Source: Lysobacteraceae bacterium | Lineage (GTDB): Bacteria; Pseudomonadota; Gammaproteobacteria; Xanthomonadales; Rhodanobacteraceae | Reading direction: 5' to 3' | DNA length: 47,543 nt | Assembly: GCA_028871555.1 (NCBI GenBank) | Contig: JAGWNA010000018.1 | Coordinates: 1 to 47,543, forward strand | In this document: positions 8,294 through 16,586 of the stretch, piece by piece | How the letters are laid out: every line of letters begins with the position of its first letter | How positions within the stretch are numbered: position 1 is the stretch's first letter | Made by a program: the position numbers and the translations under genes | Notes under the pieces: model-generated | The model's database searches: none | What the model was told of the DNA's origin: nothing | The model's input: only the letters and a program-made list of their open reading frames with translations

Positions 8294-9091
8294 GTGAGCG
8301 ATCTGATCCATGTCATCGTGCTCGGCATCATCGAAGGCATCACCGAATTCCTGCCGATCTCCAGCACCGGCCATCTGCTGATCGCCGAGAAACTCGACCT
8401 CGGTGCGCGTTCGGATCTGTTCAACGTGGGTATCCAGGCCGGAGCGATCCTCGCGGTCACGTTGATCTACTGGAAACGCATCTGGCAGCTGTTCACCCAG
8501 TGGCGCACGCCTGCGAATCGCGATTACCTGCTGAAGTTGTTCGTCAGCTTCATGATCACCTCCGCGCTCGGGGCGATCATCGTGCTCCATTTCCACTTCA
8601 AGCTGCCCGAAACGGTGACCCCGATCGCCTGGGCGCTGGTGGTCGGCGGCTTCTGGATGCTCGGCGCCGAACTGCTGGCCGCACGCCAGCCGGAACGCAG
8701 CGAAGTGACCTGGCGGGTAGCGATCCTGGTCGGCATCGCACAGATGGTGGCCGGTGTGTTCCCCGGCACCTCACGTTCGGCCGCTACCATCTTCACCGCG
8801 ATGCTGGCCGGTACCAGCAACCGTGCGGCGGCGACCGAGTTCGCCTTCCTCGTCGGTATCCCGACCATGTATGCCGCAACCGGCTACGAATTGCTTAAAG
8901 TCGTGAAGGGCGGTGGTGCCGCGCACGAGGACTGGAGTGCGCTGCTCATCGGCTTTCTCGTTTCGGCCGTGGTGGCGTTCATCGCGGTGAAGTGGCTGCT
9001 CGGCTACATTCGCGGCCATCGCTTCACCCCGTTCGCGATCTACCGCATCGCGCTGGGCGTGGCGTTGCTGGCCCTGATGCCGGGCGGCTGA
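8294..9091 (+). CDS. uppP: Undecaprenyl-diphosphatase (UppP/BacA)
   Basis: Integral membrane phosphatase that recycles undecaprenyl pyrophosphate to the monophosphate carrier for peptidoglycan and other envelope polymers. 265 aa, the normal length. Both catalytic motifs are visible: the glutamate-rich motif EGITEFLPISSTGHL near the N-terminus and PGTSRSAATI about residue 155. Hydrophobic helices fill the rest. The start is GTG at 8294; no strong ribosome site is seen, but homology begins right there (SDLIHVIVLGIIEG). It stands alone, divergent from the porin operon and convergent with the permease gene at 9177. Confidence 0.95.
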   Translation: MSDLIHVIVLGIIEGITEFLPISSTGHLLIAEKLDLGARSDLFNVGIQAGAILAVTLIYWKRIWQLFTQWRTPANRDYLLKLFVSFMITSALGAIIVLHFHFKLPETVTPIAWALVVGGFWMLGAELLAARQPERSEVTWRVAILVGIAQMVAGVFPGTSRSAATIFTAMLAGTSNRAAATEFAFLVGIPTMYAATGYELLKVVKGGGAAHEDWSALLIGFLVSAVVAFIAVKWLLGYIRGHRFTPFAIYRIALGVALLALMPGG

Positions 9092-9176
9092 ATGCTGCGC
9101 GCCGGCACATGCGACACCCAATCGGGACGGCGGCGGCGCGCCGCCGGACCCTGACGCCCGATCCGGGCACCGATCG

Positions 9177-10355
9177 TCAGCGCGACACGATCGCGGCGAA
9201 CCAGCCCCAGCCGTGCACACGCTCGCAGACCAGCTTGGCGCAGGTCAGCATCGGTACCGCCAGCAGCGCACCCGGAACGCCCCACAGCCAGCCCCAGGCC
9301 AGCAGCCACAGCAGGATCGCGATCGGACTGAGCCGCATGCTGCGGCCCTGGATCATCGGGGTGATCAGGTTGCCCTCCATCACGGTGATGGCGGAAAACG
9401 TGATGGCCGGCAGGAACGCGTGCAAGTTTGCATCTTTGGCACTGAGCATACCCACCAGCACCAGCACGACCGTGGTGCATATTGCGCCCACGTAAGGCAC
9501 GAAGTTGGCAAACATCGCCACGGCGCCCCACAACAGCGGATCGGGCATGTGGTAGAGCCACAGCATGACGGCGGTGACCGCACCCAGCCCCGCATTGATC
9601 GACAACGCCGTCAGCAGATAGCGTGACATTTCGGTCTGGATGCCGCGGACGATCGCCACCGCGTGCCGCTTATTGGAAAACCCCGGCGTGATCTCCACCA
9701 GTCGGCGCAGCATCGAATCGCCGTAGACCAGGAAAAAGAACACCAGCAGCATCACCCCGAGCACGGCGGCGAGCACCTTCGGCGCGGTGGAGACCACGTC
9801 CCACGTGCTGATCGCCAACGCCGCCGGCGCGGGCGGTGCGACGCGGCCGCTCGGTGCGTTGACCAGACTCTGGGTGGCGCGGTTGGCCGCTTCCAGCGGC
9901 CTGGTCATGTTTCTCAGCTTCGGCACGAAATTCCTGATTGCCGCCGGCGCACCATGAAACCAGCCCACGGCCGGCTGGGCCAGCTGGGTAACTCCGGCAC
10001 CGATGCCGACGATCAGGACGATCATCAACACGCTGGCACTCAACCAGCGTGGCAGGTGCAGGCGTGCACCGACGGCTACCAGCGGATTCAGTGCCAGTCC
10101 GAGGAACGCAGCGAGCACCAATGGAATCAGCAATGCCTTGGTCAGGGTGACGGTATACATCAGCGCAAGGAACAGCATCGCGCTCAATGTCATGCGTACG
10201 GCCGGCAGGTGCCGCCGAATACCACGGGCCGTATACGCGCCGCGTGCCGCCTGGCGCGGCAGGTAGTTCGCAGCAGCCTGCTGCGCCCGCTTCGCTGGCT
10301 GGGGCTGGTTGCCGACAGCGGCGGGTGGCGGCGGCTTTTCGATCTCCGCACTCAT
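9177..10355 (-). CDS. AI-2E family transporter (PerM/UPF0118-like permease)
   Basis: 392 aa membrane protein of the AI-2E transporter superfamily, formerly UPF0118 (PerM, YdiK, TqsA). An N-terminal cytoplasmic tail of about 65 residues rich in Pro, Ala and Arg precedes two hydrophobic helices, a soluble middle section (about 130-195), and the conserved C-terminal helices with NFVPYVGAICTTVVLVLVG and EGNLITPMIQGRSMRLSP, the family hallmark. Substrates vary in the family and cannot be told from sequence. Its ATG overlaps the stop of the upstream small gene (ATGA at 10352-10355), so it is the distal gene of a translationally coupled cluster with the YqjE-like and DUF883 genes. Confidence 0.85.
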   Translation of the reverse strand: MSAEIEKPPPPAAVGNQPQPAKRAQQAAANYLPRQAARGAYTARGIRRHLPAVRMTLSAMLFLALMYTVTLTKALLIPLVLAAFLGLALNPLVAVGARLHLPRWLSASVLMIVLIVGIGAGVTQLAQPAVGWFHGAPAAIRNFVPKLRNMTRPLEAANRATQSLVNAPSGRVAPPAPAALAISTWDVVSTAPKVLAAVLGVMLLVFFFLVYGDSMLRRLVEITPGFSNKRHAVAIVRGIQTEMSRYLLTALSINAGLGAVTAVMLWLYHMPDPLLWGAVAMFANFVPYVGAICTTVVLVLVGMLSAKDANLHAFLPAITFSAITVMEGNLITPMIQGRSMRLSPIAILLWLLAWGWLWGVPGALLAVPMLTCAKLVCERVHGWGWFAAIVSR

Positions 10356-10714
10356 TTGCCGGCCTTCGCGGACGGCGCGTCGAACAAATCGCCTTGCCGG
10401 TCCGCGTCATCCGCGTGTCGACCTGCCGCGGCCGGAGCAGTGAGCGCGCTCAGCTCCGCCATCAGGCGCACGCCATAGGCGAGTGCCTCGGCCATGCCGC
10501 CGCCGAGCAGCGCGCCCAGCCCCGGCACCCGCAGCGGATGCACATCGAGGCGCCCCAGCACGAATCCGGCGCCCGCCGCCGTACCCACCGTACCCAGTGG
10601 ATGCCGGCGGCCACGTGCCAGCAGCGCCGACATAGGCCTGCGCAACTCGTGCAGTACGGTGCGCATGCGTGCCTGTGCCTCCCGCACCCTGGCTCGTCGC
10701 TGCAGGATATTCAT
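10352..10714 (-). CDS. Hypothetical small protein in YqjE/DUF883 cluster
   Basis: 120 aa, basic N-terminal half (MNILQRRARVREAQARM), a central Gly/Ala-rich hydrophobic stretch (HPLGTVGTAAGAGFVLGRL and a second glycine-rich turn), and an acidic C-terminus. In layout it resembles the C-terminal membrane anchor of YqjK/ElaB-like proteins, but I cannot assign a family firmly. It is coupled at both ends by 4-nt overlaps (10711-10714 with the YqjE-like gene, 10352-10355 with the permease), which supports it being real. Confidence 0.65.
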   Translation of the reverse strand: MNILQRRARVREAQARMRTVLHELRRPMSALLARGRRHPLGTVGTAAGAGFVLGRLDVHPLRVPGLGALLGGGMAEALAYGVRLMAELSALTAPAAAGRHADDADRQGDLFDAPSAKAGK

Positions 10715-11187
10715 GATGACGATCGCTCCTCATCTCCGGCGCGCGCGGCAGCGGCGGATCCGCCGGCCTCGCGCAAGGTGTCGTGCATCATCGCACTCCA
10801 CTCGCTGCGGGTGGCCGGCAGGCTCATCCAGTGCATGCAACGCCGGAACAGCACGATGGCCCCGAGCAGGAACAGCGCCTGCATCGCGCACAGTGCCAGC
10901 AGGGCCCACAGCCACGAACCGAACCACTTGGCCAGCAGCACTCCGGTGAACGCGAGCACGCTCAAGCCCAGCCCCACACCCGCCACGGTTGCCGCCAGCG
11001 CGGACAACAAGAGCCACGAGACGGCGCTGCGGGCCAGACCGAGCTCTGCCGCCAGCAGTTGCGACTGCGCGCCGAACACGTGCTTGATCGCTCGGCCGAA
11101 CTGACCGATTTCCGCCAGCAGACCGGACGCTGACGCCGCCGGATCGGACGCTGTCGAATCGCGCGGTGGTTCAGCCTGATAGTGCAT
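10711..11187 (-). CDS. Phage holin family / YqjE-like membrane protein (DUF1469-like)
   Basis: 158 aa from the ATG at 11187 (MHYQAEPPRD), chosen for its AGGG site just upstream; the open frame reaches further to 11313 but would overlap the previous gene in a region without homology. The protein has an N-terminal disordered stretch, an amphipathic segment (LLAEIGQFGRAIKHVFGAQSQLLAAELGLARSA), then two transmembrane hairpins (about 68-90 and 98-122), typical of Actinobacterial/YqjE holin superfamily III proteins. Despite the family name it is not phage. It follows the DUF883 gene by 23 nt, as yqjE follows yqjD in E. coli. Confidence 0.78.
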   Translation of the reverse strand: MHYQAEPPRDSTASDPAASASGLLAEIGQFGRAIKHVFGAQSQLLAAELGLARSAVSWLLLSALAATVAGVGLGLSVLAFTGVLLAKWFGSWLWALLALCAMQALFLLGAIVLFRRCMHWMSLPATRSEWSAMMHDTLREAGGSAAAARAGDEERSSS

Positions 11188-11210
11188 TCCCTGGCCCTGG
11201 TTTACTTCGG

Positions 11211-11573
11211 TCAACGCCGCAGGATGCGGCCAAGCAGCCAGCCGGCCCCGAGCGCAATGGCGAGCGACTGCACCGGCTTCGCACGCACGTAGTCGCGCGT
11301 CCGCTCCAGCCACTCGTCGGCACGATCGATCGTTTCATCGTAAACCTCGCGTCCGCGTTCGCCCAGGTCGGCGGCCTTTTCGCTGGCGCGGCTGGCCACA
11401 CGGGCGGCCGTGTCGGTGGCATGGTGCAGACTTTCCTCGACGCGATCGGCGGTATGCTCAACCGCCTCCTTGGTGCTGGCCACCGCATCGGAGGTGGCCT
11501 GCTTGATGCGCTCGGCCTTCTCTTCGATGCGGCTGCCGGAGTGTGTCCCGGGGATTTCTACCTGCTTGTTCAT
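11211..11573 (-). CDS. ElaB/YqjD/DUF883 family protein
   Basis: 120 aa from the ATG at 11573, preceded by a strong GGAGGAG site. The body is a long charged alpha-helix or coiled coil (about residues 15-95) and the C-terminus is a short membrane anchor AIALGAGWLLGRILRR, the diagnostic GxxLGxLLRRR-type ending. E. coli YqjD and ElaB are inner-membrane tail-anchored proteins that bind ribosomes and are linked to stationary-phase stress. This gene and the YqjE-like gene form the same pair as in enterics. The reading frame continues upstream to 11666, overlapping the DUF1328 gene; I consider that extension untranslated. Confidence 0.82.
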   Translation of the reverse strand: MNKQVEIPGTHSGSRIEEKAERIKQATSDAVASTKEAVEHTADRVEESLHHATDTAARVASRASEKAADLGERGREVYDETIDRADEWLERTRDYVRAKPVQSLAIALGAGWLLGRILRR

Positions 11574-11628
11574 GACTTGCTCCTCCGTGGAAGACTGGCG
11601 GTATTCGATGACGTGGTGAAGCGCACGT

Positions 11629-11787
11629 TCATCGGCGGGTGCGGCGGAAAAACGCGATGATCGCAAAGATCAGGAAAACGACAAAAAGGATCTGCGCAAT
11701 ACCCGTGGCGGCACCTGCAATACCGCCAAAACCAAGGATGGCGGCAAGGATGGCGATGACCAGGAAAACCAGCGCGTAATGCAGCAT
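11629..11787 (-). CDS. DUF1328 small membrane protein (YtjA-like)
   Basis: 52 aa from the ATG at 11787 ([12 protein letters not shown]), preceded by GAGGA. It is almost all hydrophobic: two transmembrane helices separated by a GFGGIAG turn and ended by FFRRTRR, which is the UPF0391/DUF1328 signature. Function unknown; members are often stress-induced. The open frame extends to 11892 but lacks homology there. It is the first gene of the small envelope-gene cluster, 55 nt before the DUF883 gene. Confidence 0.85.
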   Translation of the reverse strand: MLHYALVFLVIAILAAILGFGGIAGAATGIAQILFVVFLIFAIIAFFRRTRR

Positions 11788-11913
11788 GAGCGTGTCCTCG
11801 AGGGTGTAGGCCCAGTGCGGCAGACCCGGCCGCGTCACGTCATTCACCCATAGACTGCGCAATGCGGACGTGAAGGGAGCCGGCGCCGTCATGCGCGCAC
11901 CGCCGCCATCGGC

Positions 11914-12537
11914 TCAGCCGGATACCTCCGGATTGAGACTGTAGGTACCTGTCAACTCGGCCTCGGCCAGTACGTGACCGTGCATGGCCGCGCGCAATGC
12001 GCCCAGCTTGAAGCCGGCGCCGAGCGGCAATTGCGCCACATCCAGCGCGTACACGCAAAAATGATAGTGATGCACCAACGTGTCGTTCCACGGTGGGCAC
12101 GGGCCATCGTAACCGGTGTAGCTGCCCTGCATTTCGGCATCGCCCGCGAACCATCCGGTGTAATCATTCTCGCCCTGCACGCTGCCAGGCGGACCGAACG
12201 GCGCCGTCTTGCCGCGCGGGGTGATCTCGTCGCTGCAGGCCCCTTCGCCCAATTCGCCGCATTCCGGCGGGATGTTCACCATCAACCAGTGCACGAATTC
12301 CACCCGCGGCAGATCGGCCGGCACGCTGCGGCCGGGCTGGTTCACATCGTCCGGTTTGCTCGGCACGTCCGGATCGATGCAGGTGAGCACGAACGAGCAC
12401 GTTCCCGCAGGGGCATCCTTCCAGGCCAGATGCGGACTGCGGTTGTCCGACAGCGCAACGGGTGCGCCGGGCCTGCAGAAGGCCAGCCGGGGCGGCATCG
12501 GCTGCCCATGGGTGAAACTGTCGCTGCGTAATTGCAC
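11914..12537 (-). CDS. YbhB/YbcL family Raf kinase inhibitor-like protein (PEBP)
   Basis: 207 aa cytoplasmic protein of the phosphatidylethanolamine-binding protein fold. Conserved features: SPHLAWKDAPAGTCSFVLTCIDPDVP (ligand-pocket Asp-Pro), VHWLMVNIPPEC, and the YTGYDGPCPPWNDTLVHHYHFCVYAL block with the pocket histidines. The start is GTG at 12537, with GGGAG 7 nt upstream; the next internal Met lies too far into the fold. It is longer than E. coli YbhB (158 aa) because of insertions around residues 70-85 and 105-120. The precise role of bacterial PEBPs is unknown. Confidence 0.88.
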   Translation of the reverse strand: MQLRSDSFTHGQPMPPRLAFCRPGAPVALSDNRSPHLAWKDAPAGTCSFVLTCIDPDVPSKPDDVNQPGRSVPADLPRVEFVHWLMVNIPPECGELGEGACSDEITPRGKTAPFGPPGSVQGENDYTGWFAGDAEMQGSYTGYDGPCPPWNDTLVHHYHFCVYALDVAQLPLGAGFKLGALRAAMHGHVLAEAELTGTYSLNPEVSG

Positions 12538-12688
12538 GGGCTGTCTCCCTTGTGGGTGGTGTTGTCATGATCGGGGTGTCCGGACCTGCGGACAAGCCGG
12601 TATCCGTGTTCCAGCGTACGTCGTCGTCCACTTTGTCCCCCCGGACTGTGCGGGATGCGGCCGCCATCTGTCCGCCGTACCTCTTGCT

Positions 12689-13777
12689 TCACGGCTTGCG
12701 ATAGGTCACCCGGTAAACCGCCCCGGCCAGATCGTCACTGACCAGCAAGCTGCCGTCGGGCAGCGGCTGCACATCGACCGGCCGGCCCCAGGCGCGCTCA
12801 TTGTGCTCGAAACCTTCGATCAATGGCCGATAGGCCTTTACCTCGTGGCCGTTCAAACGCACGCTCATCACGCGGTAGCCGGACTTTCTGCTGCGGTTCC
12901 ACGAGCCATGCTCGGCGATGATGATCGCGCCTTTGTAGTCGGCCGGAAACTGGTTTCCGGTATAGAAGCGCATGCCGAGCGCGGCCACGTGTGCGCCCAG
13001 ATCGAGTACCGGCGGCACATAATCCTTGCAGCTTTTGCCCTTGCCGAACTTTGGATCGAGCATGTCGCCCTGGTGGCAATATGGGTAGCCGAAGTGTTCG
13101 CCGATGCGGCTGATCCGGTTCAACTCGTCGCTGGGCTTGTCGTCGCCCATCATGTCGCGGCCGTTGTCGGTGAACCACAGTTGCCCGGTCCCAGGCTGCC
13201 AGGCGAAACCGACCGTGTTGCGGATGCCGTAGGCCACATCCTGCCTGTCGCTGCCATCGGGGTTGATACGGGTCAGCTTGGCATAGCCGTGGCCCGGGTC
13301 GCAGATATTGCATGGCGCACCGATCGGCACGTACAGCTTGCCGTCCGGACCGAATGCGATGAATTTCCAGCCATGCTGGGCCGCTTCCGGGTAGCCGTCG
13401 GTGACCACGACCGGTTGCGGCGGGTGGTCCAGATGCTGCTCGATGTCGCGCAGCACGAGGATCCGGCTCACTGCCGAAATGTACAGATCGCCATCCCTGA
13501 AGGCGACACCGACCGGCATCCTGAGCCCACGGGCGATCACTCGCACCCTGTCGGCGCGGCCGATGTGGTGACTGTCGGTGAGCGCATACACCTTGCCGGC
13601 TTCCATCGAGCCGACGAAGACCGTGCCGTTCGTGCCCAGCGCCATCTCGCGCGCGTTCGGCACCTGGCCGCAATACAGTGCGATATGGAACCCCCTGGGC
13701 AGCGACAGCTTGTCCAGCTGCGGCGAGGCGAACGCCGGCGCAGCCAGCAGCAGACACCAGATCGGCAGCAAACGCAT
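12689..13777 (-). CDS. Secreted PQQ-type sugar dehydrogenase / sorbosone dehydrogenase-like protein
   Basis: 362 aa with a signal peptide (MRLLPIWCLLLAAPAFAS). The mature part is a beta-propeller of the GSDH/sorbosone dehydrogenase family: repeats such as MALGTNGTVFVGSMEAGKVY, GVAFRDGDLYISAVSRILVL, FGPDGKLYVPIGAPCN, and the late AEHGSWNRSRKSGYRVM block. It would be periplasmic and could oxidise a sugar or aldose with pyrroloquinoline quinone, though binding of PQQ is not shown. The ATG at 13777 has a GGAG site. It is a single gene, divergent from the VOC gene at 13982 across a 204-nt spacer. Confidence 0.83.
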   Translation of the reverse strand: MRLLPIWCLLLAAPAFASPQLDKLSLPRGFHIALYCGQVPNAREMALGTNGTVFVGSMEAGKVYALTDSHHIGRADRVRVIARGLRMPVGVAFRDGDLYISAVSRILVLRDIEQHLDHPPQPVVVTDGYPEAAQHGWKFIAFGPDGKLYVPIGAPCNICDPGHGYAKLTRINPDGSDRQDVAYGIRNTVGFAWQPGTGQLWFTDNGRDMMGDDKPSDELNRISRIGEHFGYPYCHQGDMLDPKFGKGKSCKDYVPPVLDLGAHVAALGMRFYTGNQFPADYKGAIIIAEHGSWNRSRKSGYRVMSVRLNGHEVKAYRPLIEGFEHNERAWGRPVDVQPLPDGSLLVSDDLAGAVYRVTYRKP

Positions 13778-13981
13778 GGTCCGGCTCCTACGGTTGCATC
13801 ATGCCAAACGTATACCCGCGCTCGTTGAACATGCCGTGAAGCAGCCCGCTCCATCAGGCCTTCGGATCGATGGGCCGACTCCCGCGGCGCAACGTGCTGA
13901 CACTGTGCTATCTACGCTCTGCTAACGTAGGCACCGCTCGCTCGCATCGCCACGGCACTTGCGGTTTCCACGGAATCCACC

Positions 13982-14404
13982 ATGCGCGACCTGCCCCCTT
14001 TTCATCTCGCCTTTCCGGTGACCTCGCTGGCCAACGCACGCGCCTTTTACGGCGATCTGCTCGGCTGCCCCGAAGGCCGTTCCAGCGAGGACTGGGTGGA
14101 CTTCGATTTCCACGGTCACCAGATCGTGGCGCATCTGGCGCCGGAGGAAACGCGCGCGGTGGAGGCACACCAGGTCGACGGCGACGCCGTGCCGGTACGC
14201 CACTTCGGCGTGGTGCTGGCAATGAACGAGTGGCAGGCATTGGCCGCGCGACTGCGCGCCGCAGGCACGCGCTTCGTGGTGGAGCCGCATATCCGCTTCA
14301 AGGGCCGGCCGGGGGAGCAGGCGACGATGTTTCTGCTCGACCCGTGCGGCAATGCGTTGGAGTTCAAGGCGTTCGCCGACCCTTCGAGGCTGTTCGCCCG
14401 ATGA
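13982..14404 (+). CDS. VOC family (glyoxalase/bleomycin resistance-like) protein
   Basis: 140 aa with the paired beta-alpha-beta-beta-beta units of the vicinal oxygen chelate fold: HLAFPVTSLANARAFYGDLLGCPEGRSSEDWVDFDFHGHQIVAHL in the first half, FGVVLAMNEWQALAARL and ATMFLLDPCGNALEFKAF in the second. Candidate metal ligands are His8, the HQIVAHL histidine, His81-type HFGVVL and the Glu of LEFKAF. It resembles small dioxygenase-like members; the substrate is unknown. It may be co-transcribed with the DUF3820 gene 26 nt downstream. Confidence 0.85.
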   Translation: MRDLPPFHLAFPVTSLANARAFYGDLLGCPEGRSSEDWVDFDFHGHQIVAHLAPEETRAVEAHQVDGDAVPVRHFGVVLAMNEWQALAARLRAAGTRFVVEPHIRFKGRPGEQATMFLLDPCGNALEFKAFADPSRLFAR

Positions 14405-14430
14405 TGCGGCGCGGCGACTGACGACGGTCG

Positions 14431-14643
14431 ATGGAAGCTGAAGACCTGCAGCGGCTGGTGACCGTCAGCATGCCCTACGGCAAATACCAGGGGCGCCTGA
14501 TCGCCGATCTGCCCGGTGCCTGTCTGGCGTGGTTTGCCCGCAAGGGCTTCCCGCCCGGCCAACTGGGCCGGCTGCTTGCGCTGATGCTGGAGCTCGATCA
14601 TAACGGTCTGTCGCCGCTGCTCGACCCGCTGCGCAGACGTTAA
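14431..14643 (+). CDS. DUF3820 family protein
   Basis: 70 aa small cytoplasmic protein. The match to DUF3820 (sometimes called putative quorum-sensing-regulated virulence factor) rests on the conserved block MPYGKYQGRLIADLPGACLAWFARKGFPPGQLG and LMLELDHNGL. It is full length for the family. No catalytic role is known. It follows the VOC gene by 26 nt on the same strand. Confidence 0.85.
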   Translation: MEAEDLQRLVTVSMPYGKYQGRLIADLPGACLAWFARKGFPPGQLGRLLALMLELDHNGLSPLLDPLRRR

Positions 14644-14739
14644 CGAAGCGAACCATCCGTTGCAGCGGCCCGGCCAGTGCGCAGCATGCATGCAAGCGCG
14701 TATCTGGCACGGATCGGCCCGTGCATTGCGGCATCGCGC

Positions 14740-15747
14740 TCAGCCGCAGTCAGCCACGGCGTTGAACCGCGCGGCGATGTAATCGTCGGTGAAACTGGTC
14801 ATGCCGTAGCCGCGGATGAACCCGCAATGGCCCCCGTAGGAGGCGATATCCAGCTCCACGTTCGGCGGCAGCTCGAGTTTCTCGAACGCATCGATCGGGA
14901 TCACCGGATCGTCCCGCGCCGTAAGGATGGTGGCGGGGATCTGCATCGCCAGCAACGCATTGCCGGCGACCGAATAGCCGTCCAGATACTGCTGCAAGGT
15001 CTTGAAGTCGGTATGCCGCAGCACCATCGCCTCGGTCAGGCCGCGCAGGCTCTGCTTCAACTCCGACATCTCGAAATACTGGTGCTGCGGAAAGGCAGCC
15101 TGCTTGGTCTGCAGCGAGTGGCGCCACTTGTGCATGAAGTAGGCCTGATAGATCCATGGTGCGGTTTCTTCCAGCGAGAACAAGCCTTCGCTGGGATCGA
15201 TGATCGGGCATACCGCCAGCGCATAGCTCAGTGGAATGCCCAGACGCGAGGTCTGCAACGCGGCGCGCAGCGCGAAATTGCCGCCCAGCGAGAAGCCGGC
15301 CAGGGCCATCGGGCGGGCGGGCCAGCGCTGTGCAATGTCGCCCAGCGCGTACACCACCTCGTCGATGCGGCAGGAATGAAACAGCGCCTCATTGAGCGAA
15401 TGACTGTCGCCATGATCGCGAAAGTTCAGCCGCAGGATGTCCCACCCGTCGACGAGCAGGCGGCTGCCGGTCTGCAGCACGTAGGTGGAATCGACACTGC
15501 CCTCCCAACCGTGGAACAGCACGGCCAGGCCGCGCGGCTGCGGCCGGGATTTCTGTACGGTGTAGGCACCCGTGAGACGCACGCCGCCACCGCCATCCAC
15601 CACCACGGCCTCGGCTCCCCGCGAAACCGTCTGTGCCGCACGCGGCAACAGCATGCGCCGCACGCCACTGGAGGACAGCATGGTCTGGACATGGCCGCTG
15701 CGAAACGGCCATGGCGGGTGAAAATCGCTGCCACGCGGCAGACTCAT
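14740..15747 (-). CDS. YheT family alpha/beta hydrolase
   Basis: 335 aa hydrolase of the YheT/ABHD1-3 group. Seen: the nucleophile elbow GFSLGGN (Ser near residue 147), the N-terminal PPWPFRSGHVQTML typical of the group, the oxyanion strand VLFHGWEG, the acid region TARDDPVIP, and the catalytic His in GGHCGFI. Likely a carboxylesterase or lipase acting on an unknown ester. Its start overlaps the stop of the acyltransferase gene by 4 nt (15744-15747), so the two are translationally coupled, which suggests a lipid-related substrate. Confidence 0.9.
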   Translation of the reverse strand: MSLPRGSDFHPPWPFRSGHVQTMLSSSGVRRMLLPRAAQTVSRGAEAVVVDGGGGVRLTGAYTVQKSRPQPRGLAVLFHGWEGSVDSTYVLQTGSRLLVDGWDILRLNFRDHGDSHSLNEALFHSCRIDEVVYALGDIAQRWPARPMALAGFSLGGNFALRAALQTSRLGIPLSYALAVCPIIDPSEGLFSLEETAPWIYQAYFMHKWRHSLQTKQAAFPQHQYFEMSELKQSLRGLTEAMVLRHTDFKTLQQYLDGYSVAGNALLAMQIPATILTARDDPVIPIDAFEKLELPPNVELDIASYGGHCGFIRGYGMTSFTDDYIAARFNAVADCG

Positions 15748-16559
15748 GCGATCGCGTCACTCGCGGTTTCGCCGTCCAGTGCCGCCGCGATGCGCTCGCG
15801 AGACAGCTCAGCCATGCGCCGCCGGGCGTCCGGAGTGGCCGGTACCGGTGTGAGGAAATGCACCTGCGCGTCCATCGGCGCTCCACCGAGCAGGCGCACG
15901 ATGTTCTGCATGAAGTTTTCGCCTTCGCGAAACCCTGCATCGATCACCCGTCGGCCATCCTTCGAAAAACACAGGGCCACAGGCTGTACCGGCACCTGCG
16001 CATCCAGCGCGGCCTGAAAAATGCGCGCATGAAACACCTTCAGCACACCGTTGTAGCCGGTACCGCCCTCCGGAAACACCGCCACCGAACGACCGCCGCG
16101 CAGCCGCGCGACCATGACCTGCATAACCGAAGACAGCGAATGGTTGCTGCCGCGCCGATGGAAGATGGTGCTGACGGAAGCCGCCATCCAGCCAACCATC
16201 GGCCAGCCGGCAATTTCCGCCTTGGCCACGAAACAGGCGGCGCGCTGGCTGTACAACATGATGATGTCGATCCATGAAGTGTGGTTGGCGACAAACAGCA
16301 CCGGGTCGACCAGCGGCTGGCCCACGCGAACCGGACGCAGACCGAAAATCCGCAGCAACGTGCTCGACCACCAGCGGATCCCCCTATGGGCGAACGGCTC
16401 GCGGCCATGCCTCATCATCACATGCCGGTTCCAGCTGAGAATCAGCGAACACAGCCCGATACCCAGCACGATGTGCAGCAGCAGCCAAGGTACCCGCCAC
16501 AGGTAACGCAGCGGACGCATCAGGTCATATTTGGTGTCGATTGCGGTGTCGATACTCAT
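15744..16559 (-). CDS. 1-acyl-sn-glycerol-3-phosphate acyltransferase-like (PlsC family)
   Basis: 271 aa membrane-associated acyltransferase. An N-terminal hydrophobic helix (WLLLHIVLGIGLCSLIL) is followed by the catalytic HX4D motif NHTSWID and the substrate-binding FPEGGT motif. The family moves fatty acids onto lysophosphatidic acid or related lipids. It could be a second PlsC, an ornithine-lipid acyltransferase (OlsA-like) or another lysophospholipid acyltransferase. Coupled to the YheT hydrolase downstream; the Lrp-type regulator lies 27 nt upstream on the same strand. Confidence 0.88.
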   Translation of the reverse strand: MSIDTAIDTKYDLMRPLRYLWRVPWLLLHIVLGIGLCSLILSWNRHVMMRHGREPFAHRGIRWWSSTLLRIFGLRPVRVGQPLVDPVLFVANHTSWIDIIMLYSQRAACFVAKAEIAGWPMVGWMAASVSTIFHRRGSNHSLSSVMQVMVARLRGGRSVAVFPEGGTGYNGVLKVFHARIFQAALDAQVPVQPVALCFSKDGRRVIDAGFREGENFMQNIVRLLGGAPMDAQVHFLTPVPATPDARRRMAELSRERIAAALDGETASDAIA

Positions 16560-16586
16560 CAGTCGGTTAGTTTAAGGCAACACCGA

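Noticed and set aside
9120..9150. GC-rich CGGCGGCGCGCCGCCG palindrome between uppP and the permease gene as a terminator
   Set aside because: The stem could form, but there is no U-tract on either side and such runs are common in this GC content.
10711..11187. Phage holin gene as sign of a prophage
   Set aside because: The protein is a YqjE-type housekeeping membrane protein next to DUF883, and no other phage genes are near.
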